64,000 bases of DNA from Nectonema munidae (taxonomy: Eukaryota; Nematomorpha; Nectonematoida; Nectonematidae). The stretch covers positions 868,001 through 932,000 of the forward strand of contig JAUIRK010001059.1 in NCBI GenBank assembly GCA_030549495.1. Direction: 5' to 3'. Positions 23,250 through 34,548 of the stretch are shown piece after piece (the stretch's first letter is position 1; each line of letters opens with the position of its first letter). A model generated the notes under the pieces. That model had not been told where the DNA came from, did not search any database, and saw only the letters and a list, made by a program, of their open reading frames with translations. The translations under genes were made by a program, and so were the position numbers.

Positions 23250-26200
23250 AAAAGGAAAAACAAATCATGAAAATAATAAATATTAAAAAGTTGAAAATTG
23301 TAAATATTAAAAGGAATAAAAGTATAAATATAAAAGAACTGAACAGAAACAAAGAAAGGAAAAGAAAAAATAGGGAGGCAAGCAGTCTAAGGAGGATATA
23401 GACGTAAATATCTTTCAATTTCCAAGATAAAGGCTTGAGTGGATAAATAAAGCTTAGGATGATAAGTTGTGCAAGATCTGAAATTTGATGACCATATGTC
23501 TTGAAAATAGACACAGAAAATTTTTGGGATATAAAGCTTCTATGGGGGTATTCAAAAAGGAGATGATTGCAGCTTTCTTTGGTAGAGAAACCAAATATGC
23601 AGTTAATTGTTTGTATTTTTTAATAAGGTTCAAAAATGATTTGCAGGATCAAGATTAAACAACCATCTTATAAGTTATGGTGGAACACATGGAATCCTAA
23701 AATCTTTAAAATCTCTTGAGAAGTTTACTGGTATGACTGAAAGGAATCATAAAATGGTGAAGACTGGAACCTTAGGGTCCATAGATTGTTAATCATATTT
23801 CTTACACAGTAAACTATTCATAAATAAAAGTTTTCCATTAAATAAGAACTAAAAGAATAAATATTAAAGATCAAAGGACATCTTGAGGACTTATGACGTA
23901 GACATTTAATCAAAGATTTAGAGTGGGTAAAAAAATAGACAGGGCAACAGTGCCCGCGCTACCTATATAATTTTGGGGCACGTGCCCCCCCCCCCCCCCC
24001 CCCCCCGTATTAATCTTTGCCCCCCCCCCCCTAAAATTTTTGGTTTTGCCCCATGCACTTTTTAAAGGAAAAATAAATAAGCAAAAATTGTACACAATAA
24101 TCTTATATAAATGCTGGTGTATGTGTATGTATAATATGAGATTTCTATAGGTTTTTCTACAGAAGTACTTCATGCTTTTCAGCAAAGTAATATAGGATAT
24201 AAAGTAATTATGAAAACTGTGCTTTTTAATCACATATGCCTCTGCATAGCTTATGAGAGAAAAAGAAAAAAAGACAAAAATCTACTCATTCTTCAATCAT
24301 TGTCAAATGTGGCTCCAGAAGTTTTCTCTTTTTATTTTTCTCTAACAAGATTTTTTGAGAGATATCGGATGCATGCCTAATACATATACATACTATATAT
24401 AATGAAAGACAACACAGAGCAAAATGATCGTGAAAACTGCTTTTTATATCACATATGCTAGTACGTAGATTATGGGAGAGAGAAAAAAAAGAGAGACAGC
24501 GATATCTGCACTCCTCAATCAATGTCAGTCAATTGCAAAATTTTTTGCAAATGTTTTTCTTTGCCCCATTTCAGCCCCCCCCCCCCCCCCCCCTTGAAAT
24601 TTAGCTTTAGCGCGGGCACTGCAGGGCAATATGATGAAAAATATTTATCATGCTTGTAGTGATAATTCAAGGTATGAAAAGGTCTCTACATTTCGCCATG
24701 TAAGAGAAAGACATAGCACCAACGTTGCTAGAACGGCAATATGGGGGATTCTTTTGACCATGATAAAAAAGAGCAAAATAATAGACACCAAATTTAGATG
24801 AAGGACCGTAGGAGCCATCACAAAAGAGAAAATAGCCTTTGATGTTGATAAACCTTTGTTGCAAAATAAAATCGGACTTTCTTTAGAAGAAAAACGTGTT
24901 GTTTTTAAGTTTAGATTTTTGAATTAAAATAATAGGATATGGTAGAGTTGCGAAAATATCAAAAATTTTGGTATGTGGCAGTCACTTCATTAGTAAATTA
25001 GAAGAAAGGTCTAGAAAAGTGGGAGAAATAAGAATGGACGCTAGAGAATGATAACAAATGAAGAATATTTCTTTCTGATCTGTGAAAATTTGGAGAATAC
25101 AATGTTCTTCAAGTATTAAATCTATAGGGGGTATCTTTGAGAAATAAAAAATAAGTAATATAGGAGTGCAACGAGAACAGTTTAAATCTTTTCTCCAAAA
25201 ACATTAGAAAACACTTCAATTTTTAAACATATTTGGAGAATTTTAAAATTACGGACTAAGTGTTGATAAGAGTTGGTAGAATTATGCTGGTAAAAATAGT
25301 TTTGAAAAATAAAATGTGATGCATAATGTTTTTGAAGCGAAAGAACTTCATATTGAAAGTTTCAGGCATTTGGAAAGTGTAATTTCAAAATGTTGACACC
25401 AATTAAGTTTTTAATTAATTCTTATACTGAGATATTTTACACACTTAATTGGGACATGGTTTCGTAGATCTAGTAAAATTAACAAGACTAGATTTGTGTG
25501 AATTAATTGTGAGACCAAGATAACAGCACAAGGAAGAAATTGATTCAAGAATTCGACTTAGTGTATTTAGATTAGTACTCGGATCATTGCCAGCCACGCC
25601 AATAATGAAATCATCAGAATAACCTTAATAAAAATAATTATAGGCGTTAGGAATGCCAAAGAGTGTGTTGATCAGGATAATGAAGAGAAGGTCTGAGAGA
25701 CATCTTCCTTGTGGTGTGCAGCCTTGGAGTTAGAATAAAAAGGGATTTGATCTAAAAGATACCACCCTATTTTCCAAATAGGATTTAATAAACTGGATCA
25801 GATAATTAGGGAAGTTCATGTTTAGCATATTTTTAAGAATGCATGTGTGACAAGCCAATTTAAAAGCTTCTTTAAAGTCCAAAAAGAAACTAGTTAAACA
25901 TACTTTCAATTTAAAACAAACATAAATTTTACAAATAAGACGATCTCAGATGAAATGATCTTAAACAGAAAGTTTTTCTAAAACGAGTGGATTTACTGGG
26001 ACATGTGAATTTTAAATCAATACTTATCTAGAAATGATCGGAAAAAGTAGGTTCATTTAGAATTTCCATTCCGTTTATATATTTTCTCATTGGCTCATTA
26101 CATAAGGTCAAATAAATATGGGATGTACAAAATGGATCTAGACAAAAACTTAGAAAAGTTAGTTTTTTGCTCGTATCAATTAGCTGCACATCATAGTACA

Positions 26201-26960
26201 AAATTATTACAAAATTTTGTGATCTCACAAAAAATGTCGAGCATTTATGTCAGCAACAATTAAAGTACTGATAGATACAACTTTTTCAAACACTTCAGAA
26301 AAAAGATCTATATAGAAAGTGAATTTGAAAGATAATTGAAGCCGCAAATATTGAAAAGAAATTAGAGAAAAAAGAAGCAAATTCTGAGGTATTTAGTTCA
26401 ACCAAAACATATTGAAAAACTTATTCTTTTAGGAAATTATCCTCACGAAACTCAAACCATCAATGTTTGTAATATTAAAATTTAAAAACTTAAGTGATTG
26501 CATAATTTTATTCTTATTCATTTCAGGAGGAACTCGATTAATTATAAACCCAGGTTTAAACGTAGAATGCTCTTGAATTTAAAAACTATCCCTATTTGCT
26601 CATTTTGATGGTTGTGTTCTAAATCAAAAATTGCGCTCCGGAAAAAAAATTTTTTTTTATAAGACTTGATTGGGCACGCGTTGGATTATCTTTAAAAACT
26701 TTAACTTTAACACCATTAGAGAGTTTAAAATTTTTAGGTTGTGATGCTGGAAGGGATAAGACTTGCGCATAGGCTTTATGCATGGTGGCTTGTTTTTTCT
26801 AATAATTTTAATTGAGCACTTAGAGCTTCACTTATTTGATCAAAGATAATATTTTTAATTTTATCAAACATCTTTGTGATAAATACTTTAAAATTATTCC
26901 CATAACTATTAAACAAAGTGGATGATGGAGATTTTAAGACGTCGAGCTACAATAATAAAC
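23250..26960 (-). mobile_element. LINE with RNase H domain (I-like group), broken
   Basis: Reading leftward: endonuclease remnants, with a possible DINARH box near 26260 and SHIYLTLCNEPM...EPTFSDHF (26130-26030) matching the SxIDLTLC...EPSxSDH end of the APE domain; reverse transcriptase LDFKEAFKLA, CTPQGRCLSDLLFIILIN and YSDDFIIG (about 25900-25590), the last replacing Ala of YADD with Ser; an RNase H-like start FCDGSYGPSSKFGVYY (about 24830-24780); and a C-terminal CIFGFSTKESCNHLLFEYPH (about 23600-23540), matching the CxxCxxxxESxxHLLxxCP zinc knuckle of LINE tails. Frames shift and stops interrupt. A 674-bp MITE (23948-24621) splits the RNase H region from the tail. Confidence 0.75.
23948..24621. 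mobile_element. hAT-type MITE with perfect 8-bp target duplication
   Basis: Inverted ends CAGTGCCCGCGCTA (23948) and TAGCGCGGGCACTG (to 24621) are perfect over 14 bases. The flanks are CAGGGCAA on both sides (23940-23947 and 24622-24629), the 8-bp duplication of hAT insertions. No transposase is present. C runs sit next to both ends (23986-24006, 24020-24031, 24576-24594). Internally about 100 bases are repeated (24207-24304 and 24423-24528: GAAAACTG...CACATATGC...CTCAATCA). It inserted into the LINE, so it is younger than that copy. Confidence 0.9.
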
Positions 26961-27532
26961 TTCGTGAATCATCTTGACCGATCAAGGGAAGAATCGATTC
27001 CCATTTATAAAAAATAAATGAAAATAAATTGAGTAAAAAAAGCAAAATAATATATTAGTTAAAAAGAAGGTTAGAAGCAAAACAAATCAAAAGAAAATCA
27101 TATAGTGACATTTTCATTGTAAAAATTGGAGCAAATTTATAGTGTTATGGAAGTAATTAAAAAGGCTTGTCGAATTTCTATGATACAGTGATTAACCAAA
27201 TCAAATATAGTAACATTTCAAAAAAGAAATGTAAAAACAATTATATTAGAAAATATAGAAAGAAACGATAGGATAATCACTAGAGCTAAAATAAGCAAAT
27301 GCACAAAATATATATAATCATCAAAGTAGTTCAGCATATATAGTCATTCAAAAATTTACCAGGCAATAAAGTCTCAACAGAGGCAAATGAGTTATATAAT
27401 AATAAATAACTTTTGTTGTTTATAATTTTTAAACAATTGATTACATTGAATTTTAAATAAACTCTTAACTTACCAACAAGTGAAGGGCAATTTAGAGCAG
27501 ACATAATTATTGTCAATATTATTTTGTTCCTC

Positions 27533-27600
27533 GGGGCATGAGTAAGGTTGGCTAGGTACTGGGTTTCGATAACTCAAGATCCTGGGTTCGATCACAAGGC
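27533..27600 (+). repeat. tRNA-derived SINE copy 3, head only
   Basis: GGGGCATGAGTAAGGTTGG to GGGTTCGATCAC, ending shortly after the B box; the body and tail are missing. Confidence 0.7.
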
Positions 27601-27779
27601 CCAATAACATAAAATAATTTCTAAAATTATATTGTTATAATTTCTTTTATTTATATTGAGAATTGATGATTCAATGAATTTTTTACTTACTGACTGATTT
27701 ATAGAATTATATATGATATCTTTTAGTTTTGGACAATGATTGATAGTTTTTATACATAAATAGTTTTAAAATTAAAAAA

Positions 27780-29460
27780 AAATTTTTCCTTTCAAACCTA
27801 TCACTCATTTTATCCTATCACACAACTCTTATAAACCTTCATCAAATAGAAAATCTAAATGCTGAATATGCTTGAAACTCAACCAACTAGGCAAACATTA
27901 ATGGGATGTAAACAAAACCATCCAAATTTAGAACGCAATAAACAACGCTGTAATTCTTTGTTGAAAATCATGTCTAAATAAATTACAGTAAAAAATTTTA
28001 GCATTCAAAACTTATTAAAAATATTATATATAAATAAAATTCAAAAATTTACTAAAATATTTTCATGAGGAGAAAAATTATAGCATTCGTTAATTCTTAA
28101 CTCATATTTACTCAATTATAACCTAATTTTAAGCTGAGAAAACACTCTTTCAACTGATACTTGTGTAGTAGGAATAGCACTTAAAACTCCACAAAGAGAT
28201 CTTGATACTTTTGAAGAACATTTAATTATAACCCAAACATTTTTGACCTCTCTAAAACTCCCAAATTTCTTGATTTAAAAAAAAACTTCATTTGATATAT
28301 GCTCAAAAGTGCTATTTCTTTAAGGCTCTCAAAATATTTTTAAAAATCTGAAATTTCTCAAACATTTTGACAATTATTTACATCTAGAGTTGAAATAGTA
28401 CTATTCTCTTCAAAGAAGGTTCTGAGCCAAATAAAGAATACTTTTTTTTATTAATCTCTTGTAGTCTTTTTTTGCCGGAGAGCGGGCGTCAATCCAAAAT
28501 GCAGCAAGTAGAATGTTGTTTTCAAATAATTTTTCTTCTCTTTTATTCAAACGTGAAACAAAGTTGTTATTAAAATAAAGTTATTTTATATTTTAAATAA
28601 CAAAGTTTATTTATATTAAACTTTTTAAAACATTAAAAATAAAATTTTTGATATTAATGCATCTTTAATGTGTATCAACCAAAGCTAAAACTTTTTCAGT
28701 ACATCAATTTTTCTCACACCAAAATTGAACCGTAATTACAAGAAAGTGCAATCTCAGTTTAGTTACACTATGAAACCTTAAAAAAGCAAGTTTTTCAATG
28801 ATTTTTATTCTTCATCAAATTATTTCAATCATTAAGCTTGAATTGATTCACTTAATTTATAGCTTTTTTGCCAATCACTGTTAATAATTTGAAAATATCT
28901 TCTTTGAAAAAAAACTCGGAGAAACCCATTATAAACAATCATCTTGAATATTCCATTTTTAAAATCTTTTTTTGAAATAGTGGTGCCTGAAGATAAATGA
29001 GATTTTGGAAAATATTAAAAAAGAAAATTTTTTGATTTTTTTGATAAATATTTGTCTTTTGTTCAACTAAAGCATGAATATTTTTATGGTGTCTAGAGAT
29101 GTCGCTTTACATTTGATGAAGAGCTACCAGTTTTTAACTTTGTTATTTCACTATTACAAATTTTTTCATTATTAGTTTGAACCAAACAAACAAAAGTATT
29201 TTTTTCTTCTTTAAAATAATTATAGACTTATATGCTCAAACGTGATATTTCGATAAGAGTAAAAAAAATAAACAATTTCATTTGAAAAGCAATTACTTTG
29301 GTTATATGTTAAATTTTTAACCTACGTTTTTGTTTTGGAAAATTTATAACAATTTTTTAGAAATTTTTATAAATAAATTATTTTTTTAAAAAACTTTTTG
29401 CCTCCGCTTTCACTTTAAAATTTTTTTATATCTTTTTCACTTTCTACTTTCTTACCACTG
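27780..29460 (-). mobile_element. hAT relic with BED finger, copy A
   Basis: This stretch is colinear with 54450-56770. On the minus strand around 29230-29100 it reads [15 protein letters not shown] and [10 protein letters not shown], a BED-type zinc-finger start, and around 28540-28450 it carries the block homologous to the catalytic-domain end of copy B. It is heavily decayed, with many stops and gaps. The right terminus near 29455, CTTACCACTG, is the inverse of a CAGTG-type hAT end; the left terminus was not found. Confidence 0.6.
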
Positions 29461-29519
29461 GGTGAAATGATGTTCTGTTCCAGACACATACAGAAAAGTT
29501 CTATTAAATGTGACTCCCG

Positions 29520-30190
29520 TGTTCATTGCCTTCATCAATCAGACTAAAGCCCTTGACTTGGTTAGTGGAACAAAGCTGTTCACCAATCAATCTATTTACA
29601 AAAGTGTGGATGTCATATCAAACTCCTTAAAATGATCTCATAATTTCACGACAGCGTGCTTGGCACCGTACAATACAGTGAATCATGCTTTGAACCTTTT
29701 ACAATTAATAACGTTGTGAAACATTCTGTGTCTTTGCCCCGATGCTTTTTGGCATGTTCTTTTCACTACTGCTTCGCTTTGCATTGAAGAGCCTGAAGAT
29801 GACTTCTTTCTACACTCTAAGAGAGAGGGAAACCTTTTCAATTTAACCAGATTCACAGCCAATGTAGAGTACCTTAGATATTAAGATTGTTGTAAACGAG
29901 ATCTGAGGAAATGTGGAGTCTTCCAAGAGGAGCCTACAAATGCGACTTCTGAACTATACTCGCTGGAGATCAACTGTCAAAGAGTGCTTCGTGGAGGCTA
30001 AAGAGAGAAAAGAAAATCCAGAAGAAAATAGAGATCAAGGCGACAACTCTCCACTCACCGTATTCCACAACTGTTTTTACTTGCAGCATTTGCAAAAGAT
30101 TATGTCTTTGCGCTATGGATTTCAGCCACACTGCAAAACAGGGTACATGACGTAACATATCAGACACCACCAAATGAAAGGCTATTTGAT
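29520..30190 (+). mobile_element. LINE fragment, RT piece fused to C-terminal zinc finger region
   Basis: The first part reads AFIDQTKALDLVSGTKLF, matching AFxDLTKAFDxVxRxGLF of reverse transcriptase motif A, later EGNLFNLTRFTANVEYLR, matching DGxLFNLxRLxAKTK. The catalytic YADD region is missing. From about 29930 a frame reads LPRGAYKCDF then FTCSICKRLCLCAMDFSHT, matching the C-terminal FxCxxCGRxCxSxIGLxSH finger. Internal deletion and frame changes make it dead. Confidence 0.65.
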
Positions 30191-31660
30191 TCGCTTTAAA
30201 TAATAAGAATAAAATATTTGATTTAAAAAGTCTATAAATTTTTTCTAAAATATGCAATTTATATCTTTGCATATTTTTAAAAAAAGAAATTAATCGAAAT
30301 AAATAACAATCAATTTATTTTTAAATATAAAAAATCAATATATTGAAAATCGATTACTTGGAAATCTTTAAATTTGGAATCAGAAAACTGAGAATGTGGC
30401 AGTAATCTTTACAGTATAAATAGATAAAGAATTTGTTTGCTGGATAGATTTTTCTTTGATAAAAATTGTTTGTTAATTAGATATTTAGTATTTAAGTTTG
30501 GTTAAATAAAGTTTTGTTAGTTAAATTTAGCCTTTCAAATTCCATTACAATAAATTTATATGTAGAAAAACGTAAAACTGCCAAATGATTTTTCTGTTTT
30601 ATGGCAACTTTCAAACTATATGACTTTGACTTCATTTTTAAAAATGTTTTTTTCCATAGTGCATTTTTACATATATTAAAATCGTAAACATAGTTTAGTT
30701 AATTAGTTAACTTAATTATGCTAATCATCATTTAGTTTGAATAATTTATGCTATCATATAAAAACATACACTGTAAAAAAATATCAAAACAAATGAGCAG
30801 AAACGATATATTTTTAAATTCCGCCATCAAAAGGAAAAAATCAGCACCTAAATAAAAATACATGGTAAGCAAAATAAAGGGTACCCACAATCTAATCATG
30901 CTGAATATTAATAAGATGTTCTTGGGAAGAATTATACCTTAGCTATCATTTCCAATGTTTAAATCGCGAATATCTAACATGGGTATAAAAGGCACTGCTT
31001 TGTTTCAATACTTTTTGTAGAAATTAACCTATCAAAGAATGAAAGAGATTTATTTTGCCAACCAACAAGGTGGTACAAAAAGCGAATGAAAGCCCCCTTT
31101 TGCAGCCTTCATTTCTCAAAGGAGAGAGGATTGCCAATTTTTGCTTGTAAAACAGGTACAAACACTCTTCTCTCTTTTCCTATAGTATGTATTTGACATA
31201 TAGCTTGGGTATGTATTGAAAGTAGTTTATTTAATTAGTGCCACCCCGTTGTTATCAATGTTAATATATATCATCATAAAATTAAATAATAATAATAATT
31301 AATGGTACACTTCAATTTACATAATTTTATCTTCGCGTTTATTCTTAACTTTAACATGCAAGCGTCACACCCGCATCAATACAATAGAGGAATATGCATT
31401 TGTGTTATACATCTCTCGTGCGTACATCTTTATTACTGTATATTGTAGCGTGGTGATAGATCTCACAAATTCTTAAACTTCTTTGACACACAAATATCTT
31501 CCACAATTCCTTTTCTTCTTCTCTCTCTCTTTAGTAACAACAACAACAACAACAAGAAGAAGAACAATAATATTAATCAAGAGCAGCACTATCAAGCTCA
31601 TTATGCTAATTATGATTACTATAGGGTAAAGGAGAGGTGAAGGAGCTACGTTAAAATTCA
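30191..31660. other. No gene seen; AT-rich with (AAC/AAG)n tract
   Basis: I see no supported coding stretch. A short AAC/AAG microsatellite lies at 31538-31566. Confidence 0.5.
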
Positions 31661-31663
31661 CTG

Positions 31664-31885
31664 GTGACATTTTTCAAAAAATTAACTCCTCAAATTGGTA
31701 CATCTTTAGCTTCACTGAAATTTTCCTATATAATTAACAAAAGGCTATCCGTGGCTGAGGATAGGATTGCCAATAAAATTGGAAAAAAGTTTTGTAATCC
31801 TTTGAAAACAAGCAAATCCCAGCTAACTCCACGAAATATGAGAAGATACTTAATTACCGGATGGGCAATAGAGTTCGCCCAATAA
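31664..31885 (+). CDS. Small open frame, unrecognised
   Basis: A 73-residue frame without an ATG start (begins GTG) reads like protein rather than noise: NKRLSVAEDRI, then LTPRNMRRYLITGWAIEFAQ. The latter is loosely like the GWCIExxQ helix and the upstream NRGLxVV of farnesyl pyrophosphate synthases, but the following QAFFLVxDDxMD motif is absent and a stop follows directly. It could be a decayed exon or a mobile element part. No splice donor is visible after it. Confidence 0.2.
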   Translation: MTFFKKLTPQIGTSLASLKFSYIINKRLSVAEDRIANKIGKKFCNPLKTSKSQLTPRNMRRYLITGWAIEFAQ

Positions 31886-32485
31886 TGCTTGGATTGTTTT
31901 GGAAATGCAAAAAATGAGTATCTTTTTTATTTTCTTTTAACTTTCTTCCTCTTTTTAGCAAATTTGTGATAGAGTGATTTCACAATATCATCAGTCAATA
32001 CTTTAGATTTTTATGCAAAGTACCTAGATTATAATCTACCACATAAATAATAATACAATAAGCCAGATATAACAGTATAAACCCAGAACTGTGTGCCACT
32101 TTTAGCAATATTTTATTGGAGTAGAAGAGAATTGATTGCTTAAATACTTTTCATTGCAAACAAGTATTTTCAAACGGAATTGTGACATGAGAATATTGAT
32201 GAATTTCAGCTTATGTTAAAAGAACTTTGAAAAATTTGGATAAAAATACGAACGGTTAAATCTTATGCTACGATATTATTTAAAAAATAGAATTTTTAAG
32301 TTTCAAAAATGGACGTAGTTAAAGTTGTGCACAGAAAGGCGAAAAGTGCTTAGTGCATGCACTAGTTTGGCCTTATATACTTAGACAAGCATAATATAAG
32401 AAATCTTTTTTTCAGTTACGTAATAAACTTTCATATTAAAGTAATTCTCGATAACAATTGTAACTAAACCCAGTCAGAACGTATT
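31886..32485. other. No feature seen
   Basis: AT-rich sequence with no coding stretch, terminal repeat or family member that I can support. Confidence 0.5.
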
Positions 32486-32492
32486 CATTCTG

Positions 32493-32612
32493 TCTGGAAG
32501 ACCGCAACTTCGCGCCATTATTTGTACATCCACAGGTATTTTATTTTTGTCAAGAAAATTTGAATCTTCACCAGTAAAGGCTGTCTTCTTCAGAAGAAAA
32601 GGAAATATTGGT
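32493..32612 (+). repeat. 120-bp direct repeat, copy 1
   Basis: TGGAAGACCGCAACTTCGCG onward to TTCTTCAGAAGAAAAGGAAA is about 95% identical to 35682-35800. It ends in the small palindrome CTTCTTCAGAAGA. Both copies are in + orientation, 3.2 kb apart, one upstream of and one within the ZP gene. Confidence 0.75.
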
Positions 32613-33137
32613 GTAACCATATCTCTCTTTCCTTCGAAGAAAATAAGTCTTACGCCGAAAAAGGCCAGGATTCAATTATTTTTTTTAAATGATTTTACTA
32701 AATTTTGCAAATTTTACTTTTTATCAAAAAGAAAGTTTTTATCCTTCAAAACTAAGTAAAAACGTCTGACTTAAAATGACATTAATTAAGTATTAATTAA
32801 TTGTATAGAGAAGTTGTAATAAAGGAAATGTCATGTGTGCTCATAAAATATAAGAATGTCGTACAAATTAATTTAAGAAGTCAGAATATTTCCAATTTTG
32901 TACATGAACATTTTGTAATAGAAAGTTTTGACATTTAGAATTCAATGAAAAGAGTCTAAACTATTGGATCTTCATTTTTCTGCTTGTGGTAAGAAAGTTA
33001 TGCTGGTTTAGACTTTTTTCGCTTTTATCACTCGACTTACTCTTTGCTTAAGCCTTTTTATTTAAATGAACGCTAGAAATAGTGATAAATGAAACTACTG
33101 TGTTCCTACACTCTTCATCTAGTAATAAGTAATCTAG

Positions 33138-33271
33138 CGTAAGGTTGGTTAGATACTGGGTTCGATAACTCAAGGTCTTAGGTTCGATGCAGCATCAAGC
33201 CTCCTTTCCTCATAGCTGGATAGAAGCTGCGCAATTGTGCCTTCTCGCTGAAAAAGCCACACGGTACCTTC
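33138..33271 (+). repeat. tRNA-derived SINE copy 4
   Basis: Head GTAAGGTTGGTTAGATACTG, degenerate B box AGGTTCGATGCAG, body CTTTCCTCATAGC and tail GTGCCTTCTCGCTGAAAAAG, ending GGTACCTT. Confidence 0.75.
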
Positions 33272-33884
33272 ACCTTCTCATGAATTTTCATATGAATCAT
33301 TATAAATTGATACTGCTGTTTCCACAAATAAATTAATCCAGAGGTGTATTCTGAGCCATAGCTCCCGTTCTTAAATGAAGCTAATAATTAATTTTATATT
33401 TGTTTGACTTCCAGTTTATGTGAAATAGTAACTTTTGTAAATAGAAATATACTAGAAGTGAAATGTAGTACGAATGATCTTTTATAAGTCCAACTTGGTT
33501 AATAATAATAAGCTCTTTATTACTTTCTCAATAATCCCCCTAAAATAATTTTCTGAATACACCGCGTTGCCTAGAAGATTATTTGATTATTGAAATGTTC
33601 TTAACTGCAAAACTTTGAAAATAATGTATTTTTAGTTTTGGGGATCGCATTCAAGGGAAGATTATAGCTACATAAATAATATATATTTAATCCATTTATA
33701 TTAGACTTTCAATTATGTATTCTTTTCTTCTCCTCTCTCTCTCTTATTCACATGTGGTTTACGTTCCAAGAATGTAGCCTGAAAAGCAGCGGATTGGAAA
33801 GCAGGTTAGAAGTGTGCTTGATCAGTTTGTGAATAGTCACTTAATTTCACAATCAAATACTTCGTTCTTCATCAGTTCAGTATA

Positions 33885-34206
33885 GTAAAAGTACTTTCCA
33901 GTGTTTTCATCGACAAAGCACAATTGCACCGCTTGTGTCTAGGGTTGGGGAGTAGGCGTTGGAGTCAGAAGTCGGTGGAATCGCAGATTTTAAAAGGATA
34001 GGACTCAGAGTCAGAGTCGAGTTCGTTATCTAATAAAATTTAGAAGTCGAAATCGGAATCCTTGTAGTTCTAGGATTGGGATTTTTTTCCGACTCGCTGA
34101 CCCTGTTCGTGTCGAAATATGAGGAAAGAAGGATTGATGCCGAATCGAACATAAGACTGTGTAGTTTCGAAGGCAAATATCCTACCAAGTTTACCGCCTC
34201 TGCTTC
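33885..34206 (-). repeat. tRNA-derived SINE copy 5 carrying a MITE
   Basis: Minus-strand order: tRNA-like head with GTTCGATTCGGCATC (about 34145-34130), body CTTTCCTCATATTTCGACAC, then a 167-base insertion, then the rest of the SINE body and tail AAGCGGTGCAATTGTGC and TCGATGAAAACAC with AGTACTTTTACT. It is the most diverged copy and the only one on the minus strand. Confidence 0.65.
33939..34105. mobile_element. Short hAT-like MITE inside SINE copy 5
   Basis: Ends CTAGGGTTGGGGAGTAGG (left) and, inverted, CAGGGTCAGCGAGTCGG (right). Flanking 8-mers GCTTGTGT and GTTCGTGT agree at six of eight bases and are duplicated SINE sequence, consistent with a target duplication. The interior is rich in GGAGTC words. 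A fragment of the same family lies near 36807-36840. Confidence 0.6.
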
Positions 34207-34375
34207 AAAAAGTATAACTCAAAGAGTGGGGAGATAAGAGCGAAGAGATGGAAGAATAAACATGTAGTTGTATTATTTCTGTCTGCAGCTTCAAATTCGC
34301 CAGGTTCTCGTTCAAAAGTGTAGGTATTTCGGAATTATTTACAAGCGCTTGTGGCTAATGTCTTGTGCATTTAAG

Positions 34376-34548
34376 TGAAGTTGAGATGTTCTTCCTACGC
34401 CATGCTCGTTTATGCGACATTCGAGAAGCCGTTTAATGGCATCATTTTAACAGTGAACAACGAAATGAGCCCGGCTTGCATCGCAAAGGGAAACAACAGT
34501 TTTAGCATCATCTTCAAAATTCCTGCCAACACATGTGGTACAATTGGC
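34376..34548 (+). CDS. ZP gene exon a (ZP-N)
   Basis: Acceptor CATTTAAG before, donor GGC/GTAAGT after. Enters one base into a codon and leaves at a codon boundary. Carries three cysteines in ZP-N spacing, including the terminal CGT. Confidence 0.8.

Noticed and set aside
23910-24233. Glycine-rich minus-strand open frame
   Set aside because: The glycines come from the C run of the MITE; there is no gene here.
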